NCBI GenBank assembly: GCA_024235675.1
Contig: JACKLZ010000003.1
Coordinates: 372,001-436,000 of the forward strand
Origin: Zoogloeaceae bacterium
Lineage (GTDB): Bacteria > Pseudomonadota > Gammaproteobacteria > Burkholderiales > Rhodocyclaceae
Length of the DNA stretch: 64,000 bases
Direction of reading: 5' to 3'
Below the pieces are notes generated by a model, which did not search any database, was not told the origin of the DNA, and worked only from the letters and a program-made list of their open reading frames with translations. This document shows positions 50,826 through 58,270 of the stretch, one piece after another. Made by a program: the position numbers and the translations under genes. Position 1 is the stretch's first letter, and each line of letters opens with the position of its first letter.

Positions 50826-50846
50826 TATAGTGGCCTTACCACTATA
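50826..50846. promoter_or_regulatory. Second operator, upstream of dctP
   Basis: Arms TATAGTGG and CCACTATA are separated by CCTTA, giving the same TGG-N2-TTA-CCA core as the site at 50637-50653. It overlaps an AT-rich, -10-like stretch (TTATAT) 75-95 nt before dctP, so the regulator probably represses the transporter. Confidence 0.65.
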
Positions 50847-50920
50847 CCAGCGGGTCTGGAGCTGGAAACCATGAGGCGGCGCCTTGCGCGCCAACGTCAT
50901 CGATCAAGGAGGAGTTAAGA

Positions 50921-52006
50921 ATGAAGAAGCGTTTTAGTGCGATTGCCGCAGCGCTTGCCATGGGCCTGACCCTGGCCGCTGCACCGGTGCAAGCCGAGAA
51001 GAAAGTTCTGCTGAAGCTGCCGGTGTGGTTCGGTACGCACCTGACCGGCCTGGGGTCGACGCCTGCATGGCTGGCCGAGAACATCGAAGCCGCCTCGGGC
51101 GGCAATATCAAGATCAAGGTCTACGAGCCGGGCAAGCTGATTCCGCCCAAGGAGATGCTCGATGCGGTCTCCAAGGGCCAGATCAACGCCGGTTACACCA
51201 CGCCGGGTTACAACACCGGGCTGGTGGGTAACAAAGGCGGCATCTTCTCGGCCGTGCCCTTTGGCCCGGACGCGCCGGAATTTCTCGCCTGGATCTACTA
51301 CGGCGAAGGCCGCAAGCTGTGGCAGGAAATGTACGACAAGGCCGGCTACAACGTGCATTCCATCCCCTGCGGCATCATCGCGCCGGAAACCTCCGGTTGG
51401 TTCTCCAGGCCGATCGACAAGCCCGAAGACCTGAAGGGCCTGCGCATGCGCTTCTTCGGTCTGGGTGCGCTGGTGATGGAGAAGATGGGCGTGTCCACCT
51501 CGCTGCTGTCGTCCAAGGAAATCTTTCCGGCACTGGAAAAGGGCGCCATCGACGCGACCGAATTCTCGATGCCCGCCATCGACAAGCTGCTCGGCTTCCA
51601 CAAGATCCTGAAGTACAACTACTTCCCCGGCTGGCATCAGCCGGCGACCACCTTCGAGGTGATCGTGAACAAGGATTTCTGGAACAAGAACATGTCTGAC
51701 TCTCAGCGCGCCATGCTGGAAGTGGGCTGCAAGGCGGCGATGCTCGACGGTCTGGCGCTGGGCGAAGCCATCCAGTTCCCGGAGCTGAAGGAGAACGCCA
51801 AGCGTGGCGTCGAGAACCGCTATTGGTCCGACGAAATGCTGGATGCCTATCGCGCCGGCTGGGCCGAGGTTGTGGCTGAAGAGGGCGCGAAGGACCCCGA
51901 ATTCAAGCGCATCTACGACAACCTGAGCGCCTTCCGAGCGGACTACGAAGTGTGGTCGCGACTCGGTTTCATGCCGCGTCCGGGTACAAAGCGCATCGCT
52001 GAGTAA
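50921..52006 (+). CDS. dctP: TRAP transporter substrate-binding protein
   Basis: 361 residues. Signal peptide (M-K-K-R-F-S-A-I-A-A-A-L-A-M-G...V-Q-A), then the DctP fold: P-P-K-E-M-L-D-A-V-S-K-G-Q-I-N-A-G-Y, L-K-G-L-R-M-R-F-F-G-L-G (the arginine that clamps a carboxylate), A-L-E-K-G-A-I-D-A-T-E-F-S. Length is above the usual 330. It captures a carboxylic acid in the periplasm; the exact ligand is not evident. Good ribosome site AAGGAGG upstream. Followed by a terminator before dctQ. Confidence 0.92.
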   Translation: MKKRFSAIAAALAMGLTLAAAPVQAEKKVLLKLPVWFGTHLTGLGSTPAWLAENIEAASGGNIKIKVYEPGKLIPPKEMLDAVSKGQINAGYTTPGYNTGLVGNKGGIFSAVPFGPDAPEFLAWIYYGEGRKLWQEMYDKAGYNVHSIPCGIIAPETSGWFSRPIDKPEDLKGLRMRFFGLGALVMEKMGVSTSLLSSKEIFPALEKGAIDATEFSMPAIDKLLGFHKILKYNYFPGWHQPATTFEVIVNKDFWNKNMSDSQRAMLEVGCKAAMLDGLALGEAIQFPELKENAKRGVENRYWSDEMLDAYRAGWAEVVAEEGAKDPEFKRIYDNLSAFRADYEVWSRLGFMPRPGTKRIAE

Positions 52007-52102
52007 TCAGCTGTTTCTGCCGGGCGACGTCACGCGCCCGGCGGATTTTCACTGTGTCACCTCCCGCTGCCGCCACACATCGAATTGTGGCGGGGCTTTC
52101 GA

Positions 52103-52131
52103 CCGGATGCCTCGTGCATCCGGCCTTTTTT
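52103..52131 (+). terminator. Intra-operon terminator between dctP and dctQ
   Basis: Stem CCGGATGC/GCATCCGG, loop CTCGT, then CCTTTTTT. It would let most transcripts stop after dctP, giving much more binding protein than membrane subunits. Confidence 0.85.
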
Positions 52132-52195
52132 GGGGAGGCGGCGTCGGCAAATGTGCCGGTGCAGGCCCGATGGGTCTTGAAGTGAGGGAGGTTTC

Positions 52196-52858
52196 ATGTC
52201 GCACTCAGCATCAAAGAAATCAGGCGGCCGTATTCCGGTCGTCGACATGCTCAACGGTGTCGTCAAGCGTATCGCGGAGCTGGCCGCGTGGCTCAACGTG
52301 GTGCTCATTGGCGTGATCATCATTTCGGTGATCTGGCGCTACGGTTTCAACAACGCATTGGTCGAACTCGAAGAACTGACCTGGCATCTCTATGCCGTCG
52401 CCTTCATGTTCGGCATCGCCTACTGCATCAGCAACGATTCGCACATTCGTGTCGACCTGGTGCACATGAATGTGTCGCGGCGCACGCAACACATCATCGA
52501 AATTCTCGGCATCGTCATTTTGCTGCTGCCCTTCCTGATCAGCATTCTCGATCACAGTCTGAGCTGGGTGGCGGACTCCTATCGCGTTGACGAGCACTCG
52601 TCCAGCCCGACCGGACTGCCACATCGCTGGATCATCAAAGGCTTCTTGCCGGCCGCATTTTTCCTGATGCTGCTTGCCGCGCTGGCTCGCCTGATCCAGG
52701 AAGTGCTGCTGCTCCTGCATCTGGGGACGGAGCCCGAAGAGCTCGATCCGGGCCGCGTCACGATGATCAAGAAGCTGTTCCACGTGCATCCGGAAGCGCT
52801 GTATCGCGACGCCGATGTGCCTGCCGAATCCACCCGCAAAGACCGCCAGGGAGACTGA
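52196..52858 (+). CDS. dctQ: TRAP transporter small membrane subunit
   Basis: 220 residues with four transmembrane helices, the DctQ layout: helix 1 around W-L-N-V-V-L-I-G-V-I-I-I-S, then L-E-E-L-T-W-H-L-Y-A-V-A-F-M-F-G-I-A-Y and H-I-R-V-D-L-V-H, the conserved loop. The N-terminal 30 residues are polar. A C-terminal cytosolic tail of about 40 residues is longer than usual. It starts after the intra-operon terminator and lies 4 nt before dctM. Confidence 0.92.
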   Translation: MSHSASKKSGGRIPVVDMLNGVVKRIAELAAWLNVVLIGVIIISVIWRYGFNNALVELEELTWHLYAVAFMFGIAYCISNDSHIRVDLVHMNVSRRTQHIIEILGIVILLLPFLISILDHSLSWVADSYRVDEHSSSPTGLPHRWIIKGFLPAAFFLMLLAALARLIQEVLLLLHLGTEPEELDPGRVTMIKKLFHVHPEALYRDADVPAESTRKDRQGD

Positions 52859-52862
52859 CGTC

Positions 52863-54260
52863 ATGATGGGACTCGAACCTGAAAGCTGGCTGGTCATCGG
52901 GATGTTCTCGACGTTCATCTTGCTGTTGTTTACCGGCTTCCCTGTCGCCTGGGTGCTCGCCGGCACCGGCATTCTGTTTGCCGGCGTGGCTTACCTCACC
53001 GACAACTACTGGGAAACCGCCACCGGCATCGACTACAACTCACTCGGCCTGCTGGTCGGGCGGATCTACGACATCATGAACAACTGGGTGCTGGTCGCAC
53101 TGCCGATGTTCATCTTCATGGGGCTCATGCTCGACAAATCCGGCGTGGCCGAACGCATGATGCACTCGATGCAAAAGCTCTTCGGCAACGTGAAGGGCGG
53201 TCTGGCCATCACCGTCACGCTGATCGGCATCATCCTCGCCGCCTCGACCGGCATCATCGGCGCTTCGGTCGTGCTGCTGGGGGTGATGAGCCTGCCGGTC
53301 ATGATGAAGCAGCGCTATAACAAGTCGCTGGCGCTGGGCACCGTCGCTGCGTCGGGTTGTCTGGGTATTCTCATCCCGCCCTCCATCATGCTCGTCATCA
53401 TGGGCGACCAGCTCGGGGTGTCCGTCGGCGACCTGTTCATGGGTGCCGTTTTCCCGGGATTGATCCTTGGCGTGCTGTACATGGCCTACATCCTCATCTA
53501 CGGCCTTCTCCGGCCGGAGGATGCGCCGCTCGCAAATGATCACCGGGGCGTCACATGGGCTGATATTGGCCGTGTTTTCCTCGACATCATCCCGCCCGCG
53601 ATCCTGATCTTTGCGGTGCTGGGCTCCATCTTCATGGGCATCGCGACGGTGACCGAGGCCTCCGGCGTGGGTGCCTTTGGTGCCGCGGTGCTGGCGGCGG
53701 CCTACAAGCGCTTCGACTTCGCCGTGCTCAAGGAGGTGACCATCAACACCATGAACACCTCCGCCTATATCTTCGCCATCTTTGTGGGTGCGACGGTGTT
53801 TGCGCTGGTGCTCCGCGAATGCGGCGGTGACGAGCTCATCGAATCGGTCCTCACCGGGATGGGCCTTGGCCCGTACGGACTCATCATCTTCGTGCTCAGC
53901 GTGGTGTTCCTGCTCGGCTTCTTCCTCGACTGGATCGAAATCAGTTTGATCATCCTGCCGCTGCTCGGCCCGGTCATCAAGGGGCTGGGTCTGGATATCG
54001 ACGGCTATGGTGTGGTCGATAACCCCGAGCTGGTGTGGTTTGCCTTGCTTGTTGCGGTCACCTTGCAGACCTCCTTCCTTACGCCACCGGTCGGCTTTGC
54101 GCTCTTCTACCTCAAGGGCGTGTGCCCGCCGGAGGTGAAGCTGGTTGATATCTACAAGGGCGTGGTGCCGTTCATCCTTCTGCAACTCGTCGGTCTCGCG
54201 CTGGTGTTCATCTTTCCGGCGCTGGTCACCTGGCTGCCGGCGGTCGCCTACGGCAATTGA
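52863..54260 (+). CDS. dctM: TRAP transporter large permease subunit
   Basis: 465 residues from the ATG at 52863 with GGGAGA upstream; a second ATG follows immediately. About twelve membrane helices; typical P-M-F-I-F-M-G-L-M-L-D-K-S-G, A-A-S-G-C-L-G-I-L-I-P-P-S-I, and the C-terminal L-Q-T-S-F-L-T-P-P-V-G-F-A-L-F-Y-L-K-G. It is the Na+-driven translocating subunit. Transcription after it runs into the terminator hairpin of the IS remnant. Confidence 0.94.
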   Translation: MMGLEPESWLVIGMFSTFILLLFTGFPVAWVLAGTGILFAGVAYLTDNYWETATGIDYNSLGLLVGRIYDIMNNWVLVALPMFIFMGLMLDKSGVAERMMHSMQKLFGNVKGGLAITVTLIGIILAASTGIIGASVVLLGVMSLPVMMKQRYNKSLALGTVAASGCLGILIPPSIMLVIMGDQLGVSVGDLFMGAVFPGLILGVLYMAYILIYGLLRPEDAPLANDHRGVTWADIGRVFLDIIPPAILIFAVLGSIFMGIATVTEASGVGAFGAAVLAAAYKRFDFAVLKEVTINTMNTSAYIFAIFVGATVFALVLRECGGDELIESVLTGMGLGPYGLIIFVLSVVFLLGFFLDWIEISLIILPLLGPVIKGLGLDIDGYGVVDNPELVWFALLVAVTLQTSFLTPPVGFALFYLKGVCPPEVKLVDIYKGVVPFILLQLVGLALVFIFPALVTWLPAVAYGN

Positions 54261-54293
54261 CGTGATTCGCCGATTGCGTGGCGTCGCTGAATG

Positions 54294-54660
54294 AAAATGG
54301 GTTCCGGTTGGAGCCCACAGGCTGCTGACGAACCCCACCCTTTGCGGTGGGGTTTGTTTTTCAGGGTTGCTCAGGCTCCGATCAATGTGAGGCGAAACTT
54401 GGCGAAGATCGCCTTGTTCTTCAAAGCCAAGCGCGCAATGCCGCGGATATTGACCCATCGGGCCGCTATTGCCGTAGGCAAGAGGGTATGGGGCCAAAAA
54501 GCTGCGCGAGCAGCCGGGCGATCTTCTTCATGTTCTGTGCCGCTGCTGCGAGCAGGCATTGCGCCTGCACCTTCGACAGCCCTTTGAAGCGCGCAACGAT
54601 GCCCGTGCAACGCCTTGGCATCGGCAAAGCTGCGCTCGATGTCCCAATTAGACAAAAGCC
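54294..54660 (-). pseudogene. IS1182-family transposase remnant
   Basis: Minus-strand fragments in successive frames give I-E-R-S-F-A-D-A-K-A-L-H-G-H, then F-K-G-L-S-K-V-Q-A-Q-C-L-L-A-A-A-A-Q-N-M-K-K-I-A, and finally P-P-Q-R-V-G-F-V-S-S-L. Together these match the C-terminal part of IS1182-type DDE transposases. At least two frameshifts and loss of the N-terminal three-quarters make it non-functional. Confidence 0.75.
54331..54361 (+). terminator. Terminator hairpin at the left end of the IS remnant
   Basis: Stem AACCCCACC/GGTGGGGTT, loop CTTTGC, then TGTTTTT. It is the first strong terminator after dctM (70 nt downstream) and blocks transcription entering the element from the left. Confidence 0.85.
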
Positions 54661-54682
54661 CCGGCCAGAAGGCCAGGGCTTT
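54652..54682 (-). terminator. Terminator-like hairpin at the right end of the IS remnant
   Basis: On the minus strand AAAGCCCTGGCC pairs with GGCCGGGGCTTT (one mismatch), then TTTGTCT. It would stop minus-strand transcription entering the element from the right. Confidence 0.65.
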
Positions 54683-54697
54683 GTCAGCAGCCTGAGA

Positions 54698-54720
54698 CCC
54701 CGCTTCGGCGGGGCTTTTCT
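54698..54720 (+). terminator. UUCG-loop terminator downstream of the IS remnant
   Basis: CCCCGC-TTCG-GCGGGG followed by CTTTTCTT, 4 nt outside the right inverted repeat. Plus-strand transcripts from the element or from dctM would end here before nsrR. Confidence 0.8.
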
Positions 54721-54902
54721 TGGCAAGGGGTGCGCTCGGCGCAGCTGCTGACGGCGCTGCGCTGTCGCGTGGCGCGCATTGCCGGGCCGGGCGGTAAAAG
54801 GGGGCCGGTGGTGGTCCACACGTTGTACGGGATGTCGGCAGAGTCGGTCGGTCAGCCTGCGTATTTTGGCATAGCCGGCCGACCCGGCTGCATCGCCGAC
54901 GA

Positions 54903-54920
54903 TTGCCCGTCATCGGGCAA
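54903..54920. promoter_or_regulatory. Inverted repeat upstream of nsrR
   Basis: TTGCCCG-TCAT-CGGGCAA, 41 nt before the nsrR start, followed by a TATGCT -10-like element at 54926-54931. Possibly an operator of the nsrR promoter; it does not match an NsrR box. Confidence 0.35.
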
Positions 54921-54960
54921 GCGACTATGCTCGGGCTGCCTTGACTCCCATGCGCTGCCT

Positions 54961-55470
54961 ATGCGACTGACCGCCTATACCGATTACACCTTGCGCGTTC
55001 TCATGTATCTCAGCCTCCGCTACGAAAGCGGCGAGCTGGCGACCATCGAGGATATCGCCACGGCCTACGACATCTCGCGCAATCATCTGATGAAGATCGT
55101 TCACCAGATGGCCGGCGCGGGTTTGCTCGACACCGTGCGCGGACGCAACGGCGGTGTGCGTCTGGCGCGCGACCCGTCGACCATCTCGGTGGGCATGGTG
55201 GTGCGGCTGGCAGAAAACGATTTTGTGCTGGTGGAGTGTTTCGAGCCGGGCAAGGAAGACTGTTGTGTGATTTCGCCGGCCTGCAATCTCACCCGCGGGC
55301 TGCGTCGGGCGCTCGACGCCTTCATGCTCGAGCTCGACCGCATGACCCTGTACGACGCGGTGTCGGCGCCGAGTGTGGCCTCCGAACTGCTCGGCATCGC
55401 CGCCGTGCCGCGGCGCATTATTCCGCTGACGCAGGCGCCGGCAACGCGTGGCAAGCCTTCGCCGGGCTGA
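54961..55470 (+). CDS. nsrR: Rrf2 family nitric-oxide-sensing repressor NsrR
   Basis: 169 residues from the ATG at 54961. Winged helix-turn-helix at residues 1-80 (M-R-L-T-A-Y-T-D-Y-T-L-R-V-L-M-Y, I-S-R-N-H-L-M-K-I-V-H-Q). Three cysteines follow in the NsrR spacing, E-C-F-E-P-G-K-E-D-C-C-V-I-S-P-A-C-N-L, which ligate the [Fe-S] cluster destroyed by NO. A fourth adjacent cysteine is present. It overlaps the convergent membrane gene by 53 nt. The NsrR-like box upstream of the ccoN operon indicates its target. Confidence 0.9.
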   Translation: MRLTAYTDYTLRVLMYLSLRYESGELATIEDIATAYDISRNHLMKIVHQMAGAGLLDTVRGRNGGVRLARDPSTISVGMVVRLAENDFVLVECFEPGKEDCCVISPACNLTRGLRRALDAFMLELDRMTLYDAVSAPSVASELLGIAAVPRRIIPLTQAPATRGKPSPG

Positions 55471-56017
55471 TCGGTCCTGGCAGGCGGCGGACCGCCAAGG
55501 TACCGATCAGTACAGCGAAAAAGACCAGTCCCTGGCCGGTGACGATCTGCTCGTCGAGCAGATAGCTCACGCACAGGCGCTGGGGTGCTTCCTGAAACAA
55601 CAGCCCGGCCGTGGCCAGCATCCAGGCGATGTTGCCGAGAAAGAACACACCGACCACCGCGCCGGCGCGTGGCAGGCTGCCCCGCGCAGCGATGCCGGCC
55701 AGCAGCCAGGCCAGGTACTTGGCCCATTGCAGGCGGATATCGAGCAGGCTCAGATCGAGCATCGACGGGATCATCCACAGTGCCGACACCGCGCTCACCC
55801 AGGTGAGCCCGAGCAGACCGTGCGCGTCGATGGCGGCCGGCAGTCGGGCGCGCGGGCCGAGTGCCCGGGCCAGCGCCCAGCCGGCGATGAACAGCAGCGG
55901 CAGCTCGACCAGCATGTGCGGCAGCATGCGGCTCTCGAGCAGCTGGCGCAGCGGCGTGATCCACAGCAGCAGCGGCAGCGCGGCCAGCGCCAGTGACCAT
56001 GATCGGTGGCGCATCAT
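55418..56017 (-). CDS. Unknown six- or seven-helix membrane protein
   Basis: 199 residues from the ATG at 56017. About six hydrophobic segments; G-L-L-G-L-T-W-V-S-A-V-S-A-L-W-M-I-P and the conserved-looking L-L-D-E-Q-I-V-T-G-Q-G-L-V are the most notable stretches. The layout vaguely recalls CtaG-like oxidase assembly proteins but without convincing motifs. Last gene of the oxidase operon: its start overlaps the SCO stop by 4 nt. Its 3' end overlaps nsrR by 53 nt in convergent orientation. Confidence 0.65.
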   Translation of the reverse strand: MMRHRSWSLALAALPLLLWITPLRQLLESRMLPHMLVELPLLFIAGWALARALGPRARLPAAIDAHGLLGLTWVSAVSALWMIPSMLDLSLLDIRLQWAKYLAWLLAGIAARGSLPRAGAVVGVFFLGNIAWMLATAGLLFQEAPQRLCVSYLLDEQIVTGQGLVFFAVLIGTLAVRRLPGPISPAKACHALPAPASAE

Positions 56018-56652
56018 GCCGGTGCACCGCCGAGCTGCAGCGCCCGTTCGAGCGCCTGCGGCCACTGGTCGAGATCGTAGATGCCGCGCACCGTGCCCTG
56101 GCTGTCGATGAGGTGGATGGCGCCGTTGTGCACGAAGCCGCCGAGGCCGTCCGGCACCGCCACCACGCCGAGCGCCTGCAGCAGCGTGTCAGCGGCTGCG
56201 GCGCTGGCCGGGGTGCCGATCAGCCACAGGGCATCGTCGGCGCGGTGGCGCTGTGCATAGTGCTGCAGCTCGATCGGGGTGTCGTGTTCGCGGTCGAAGG
56301 CCACCGAGACCAGGCGCACCGGGCTGTGCGCGCCGAAGCGCTCACGCAACTGGTGCTGCAGTCGGGTGTATTCGCTGCCCAGTGCCTGGCAGATGGTCGG
56401 GCACTGGGTGTAGATGAAGTCGACCAGATACACCGTGCCAGCGTTGTTTGGCCAGGGGGTCGTGGTCTCGCCGTGCGCCGTGCGCAGGGGCACCGCCGGT
56501 GCGAGGAGGTGGCCGGCGTCGGCGGCGTCGCGGCGCAGGGCTTCGAAGGTCCAGCGCGTGAAGCCGTCGGTCAGCTGGGCGCTCAGCGCGGCCAGCATCA
56601 GCGACAAGGCCGCGACGGCGAGCAGGGTCGAGGCCAGTGCGCGCCGGCTCAT
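56014..56652 (-). CDS. SCO1/SenC family copper chaperone
   Basis: 212 residues from the ATG at 56652. An uncleaved N-terminal membrane anchor (L-A-S-T-L-L-A-V-A-A-L-S-L-M-L-A-A-L) precedes a thioredoxin-fold domain. The copper ligands are visible: C-P-T-I-C in Y-T-Q-C-P-T-I-C-Q and a late histidine in G-G-F-V-H-N-G-A-I-H. It delivers copper to CuB (or CuA) of haem-copper oxidases, fitting the adjacent oxidase genes. It overlaps the haemoglobin gene by 4 nt. Confidence 0.9.
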   Translation of the reverse strand: MSRRALASTLLAVAALSLMLAALSAQLTDGFTRWTFEALRRDAADAGHLLAPAVPLRTAHGETTTPWPNNAGTVYLVDFIYTQCPTICQALGSEYTRLQHQLRERFGAHSPVRLVSVAFDREHDTPIELQHYAQRHRADDALWLIGTPASAAAADTLLQALGVVAVPDGLGGFVHNGAIHLIDSQGTVRGIYDLDQWPQALERALQLGGAPA

Positions 56653-57068
56653 GACGTGGCGACCACCACGCGGCCGTCGTCGCCGGCAATGAAGGCGGCC
56701 GAGCGGTTGAAGAAGCCGAGGAACAGGCTGCGGCCGATGGTCTGCGCCGCCTGGCGCAGGCGCTGTCGGTCGTCCGGCGCGAAGTGGCGGGTGTGATGCT
56801 GCCAGTGCGTCATCCAGTGCTCGAAATGTGCCGGCTCGACGCCCTTGAGCGCCATGTGCTTGCCGAACACGTTGCCACTGAAGCCGCGGGTGTCGAGCAT
56901 GACATGACACCAGAAGTCGACCATGCGCTCGAGGTGGTGCGTCCAGTGCTCGCCAATGGCGGCATCGAAGATGGGGCCAAGCGCCGCGTCGGCGCGCACG
57001 TCGGCGTAAAAGGCGTGCACCAGGTCGTGCAACTGCTGGCGGGTGACGGTGGTGTGGGGATCGGTCAT
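56649..57068 (-). CDS. Group III truncated haemoglobin
   Basis: 139 residues from the ATG at 57068. The distal pocket contains the F-Y pair (L-V-H-A-F-Y-A-D-V-R) and the proximal histidine is in G-N-V-F-G-K-H-M-A-L-K-G, as expected for group III (P class) haemoglobins. The conserved W of helix G region appears in F-E-H-W-M-T-H-W. Such proteins bind O2 and NO and may detoxify NO or supply oxygen to terminal oxidases. Being inside an NsrR-linked oxidase operon supports an NO-related role. Confidence 0.9.
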   Translation of the reverse strand: MTDPHTTVTRQQLHDLVHAFYADVRADAALGPIFDAAIGEHWTHHLERMVDFWCHVMLDTRGFSGNVFGKHMALKGVEPAHFEHWMTHWQHHTRHFAPDDRQRLRQAAQTIGRSLFLGFFNRSAAFIAGDDGRVVVATS

Positions 57069-57075
57069 GAGGGGC

Positions 57076-57669
57076 TCAGGGCAGTTTTGCCAGTTCGTCG
57101 CCGCCGCTGAAGGGCGTTGTGCGATCGGCATGATGGGCACGTGTGTCGGCAACGGCTTCGGGCGTGACCGGGGCGGCGGCATTGCCCCACTGGCGGCGCA
57201 CATGGCTCAGCACGGCGGCAATCTCGGCGTCGTCGAGCGAGCCGGCGAAGGCCGGCATGGTGCCATTGAAGTCCTGGCCCTTGACCTGGATTGGCCCCGA
57301 GATGCCATGCAGCACGATGGCGGCGGCGGTGCCGGCCTTGCCGACCACCCACTCGGAGCCGGCCAGGGGCGGGAAAACGCCGGGCAGACCCTGGCCGGTC
57401 GCCTGGTGGCAGCCGGCGCACATGGCCGCGTAGATGGCGCCGCCGTCGACGCCCTGTCCGGTGGCCGGGCGGTCGCCGACCAGTTCGGCGCGGGTGCGCG
57501 CGTCGCCCCAGGCAGAGGGGCTGTTCACATCGGCATGGGAGATGTAGTCGACGCCGAAGGTCACCAGCACCAGCGCCAGGATCAGAACCAGGCGCGGCAT
57601 GGGTGTGCTGCGTTCCTGCGGGTCGGGGTTTTCGCGCCGCTGTTGCGGCAGGAGGTCGGGGCTGTTCAT
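57076..57669 (-). CDS. Membrane-anchored single-haem cytochrome c
   Basis: 197 residues from the ATG at 57669; a later ATG at 57600 is possible. A membrane helix (L-V-L-I-L-A-L-V-L-V-T-F-G-V-D-Y) anchors a periplasmic domain with one haem site C-A-G-C-H. The methionine ligand is likely in G-T-M-P-A-F. In ordinary cbb3 oxidases CcoP is dihaem; only one haem site is seen here, so this looks like a reduced CcoP-equivalent. It starts 17 nt after the CcoO-like gene. Confidence 0.85.
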   Translation of the reverse strand: MNSPDLLPQQRRENPDPQERSTPMPRLVLILALVLVTFGVDYISHADVNSPSAWGDARTRAELVGDRPATGQGVDGGAIYAAMCAGCHQATGQGLPGVFPPLAGSEWVVGKAGTAAAIVLHGISGPIQVKGQDFNGTMPAFAGSLDDAEIAAVLSHVRRQWGNAAAPVTPEAVADTRAHHADRTTPFSGGDELAKLP

Positions 57670-57685
57670 GACCGGGAGCGCTCCG

Positions 57686-58270
57686 TCATTGGTCGGCAGC
57701 GAGCGCCGGGTAGCTGCGATCGAGCGATTTGAGGTAGGCGACGAGGTCGAGCGCGGCCGGCCGCGCCACCACCACCTTGCCGTCGGGCACGGTGCCGGGT
57801 GGCAGGGCGACGATCGTCTCGCCCTCGTCGGCGCGGTCGCGTACGTCAAACAGGAAGGGATAGGCCGGCATGATGCTGCCCGGCACATAGGCGCGCGGCT
57901 GGAACAGATGACCCAGATGCCACTGATCGCTGGGCTGGCGCGCGCCGATGTTCATCAGGTCGGGGCCGGTGCGCATGGTGCCCAGCAGCGGTGGGTCGTC
58001 GTAGGCGTAGTCGCCGGCCACCGTGGCCCGGCCCCAGCCGCGCTTGGCGTCGGGGGCGAAGGCGCGGGCGCGCGGCTGCTGCGAGTGGCAATACACGCAG
58101 CCGTGCTGGATGTACTGCTCGCGGCCGCGCAGCTCGGTTGGCGTATAGGGCTCGAGACCTGGCGCCGGGGCCGAATCAGCGATGGTGATGTAGGGCAGCA
58201 CGACCAGCGCGGCGGTGGCGACGGCGAGGGTGGTCAGGCCACCGAGGATGAGGCGGGTTTCGCTGTGCAT
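57686..58270 (-). CDS. ccoO: cbb3 oxidase subunit II, CcoO-like cytochrome c
   Basis: 194 residues. N-terminal membrane anchor, then a haem site C-V-Y-C-H in G-C-V-Y-C-H-S-Q-Q, followed by W-G-R-A-T-V-A-G-D-Y-A-Y-D and L-G-T-M-R-T-G-P-D-L-M-N-I-G-A-R, which are standard CcoO features. The last part V-P-G-S-I-M-P-A-Y-P-F holds the axial methionine. It passes electrons to CcoN. It shares one base with the end of ccoN. Confidence 0.92.
   Translation of the reverse strand: MHSETRLILGGLTTLAVATAALVVLPYITIADSAPAPGLEPYTPTELRGREQYIQHGCVYCHSQQPRARAFAPDAKRGWGRATVAGDYAYDDPPLLGTMRTGPDLMNIGARQPSDQWHLGHLFQPRAYVPGSIMPAYPFLFDVRDRADEGETIVALPPGTVPDGKVVVARPAALDLVAYLKSLDRSYPALAADQ

Larger units (their letters stand above)
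54318..54694. mobile_element. Internally deleted IS element with terminal inverted repeats
   Basis: A 377-bp unit bounded by 12-bp perfect inverted repeats CAGGCTGCTGAC (54318-54329) and GTCAGCAGCCTG (54683-54694). Just inside each end sits a strong hairpin followed by T-tracts pointing inward. Between them is a decayed piece of an IS1182-type transposase on the minus strand. It resembles a MITE or solo derivative of a larger IS. It lies in the 700-bp gap between dctM and nsrR. Confidence 0.65.

Noticed and set aside
53040..54497. 485-codon minus-strand ORF
   Set aside because: Mostly antisense of dctM. Only its first ~70 codons are meaningful, as part of the IS1182-type remnant, and they are listed there.
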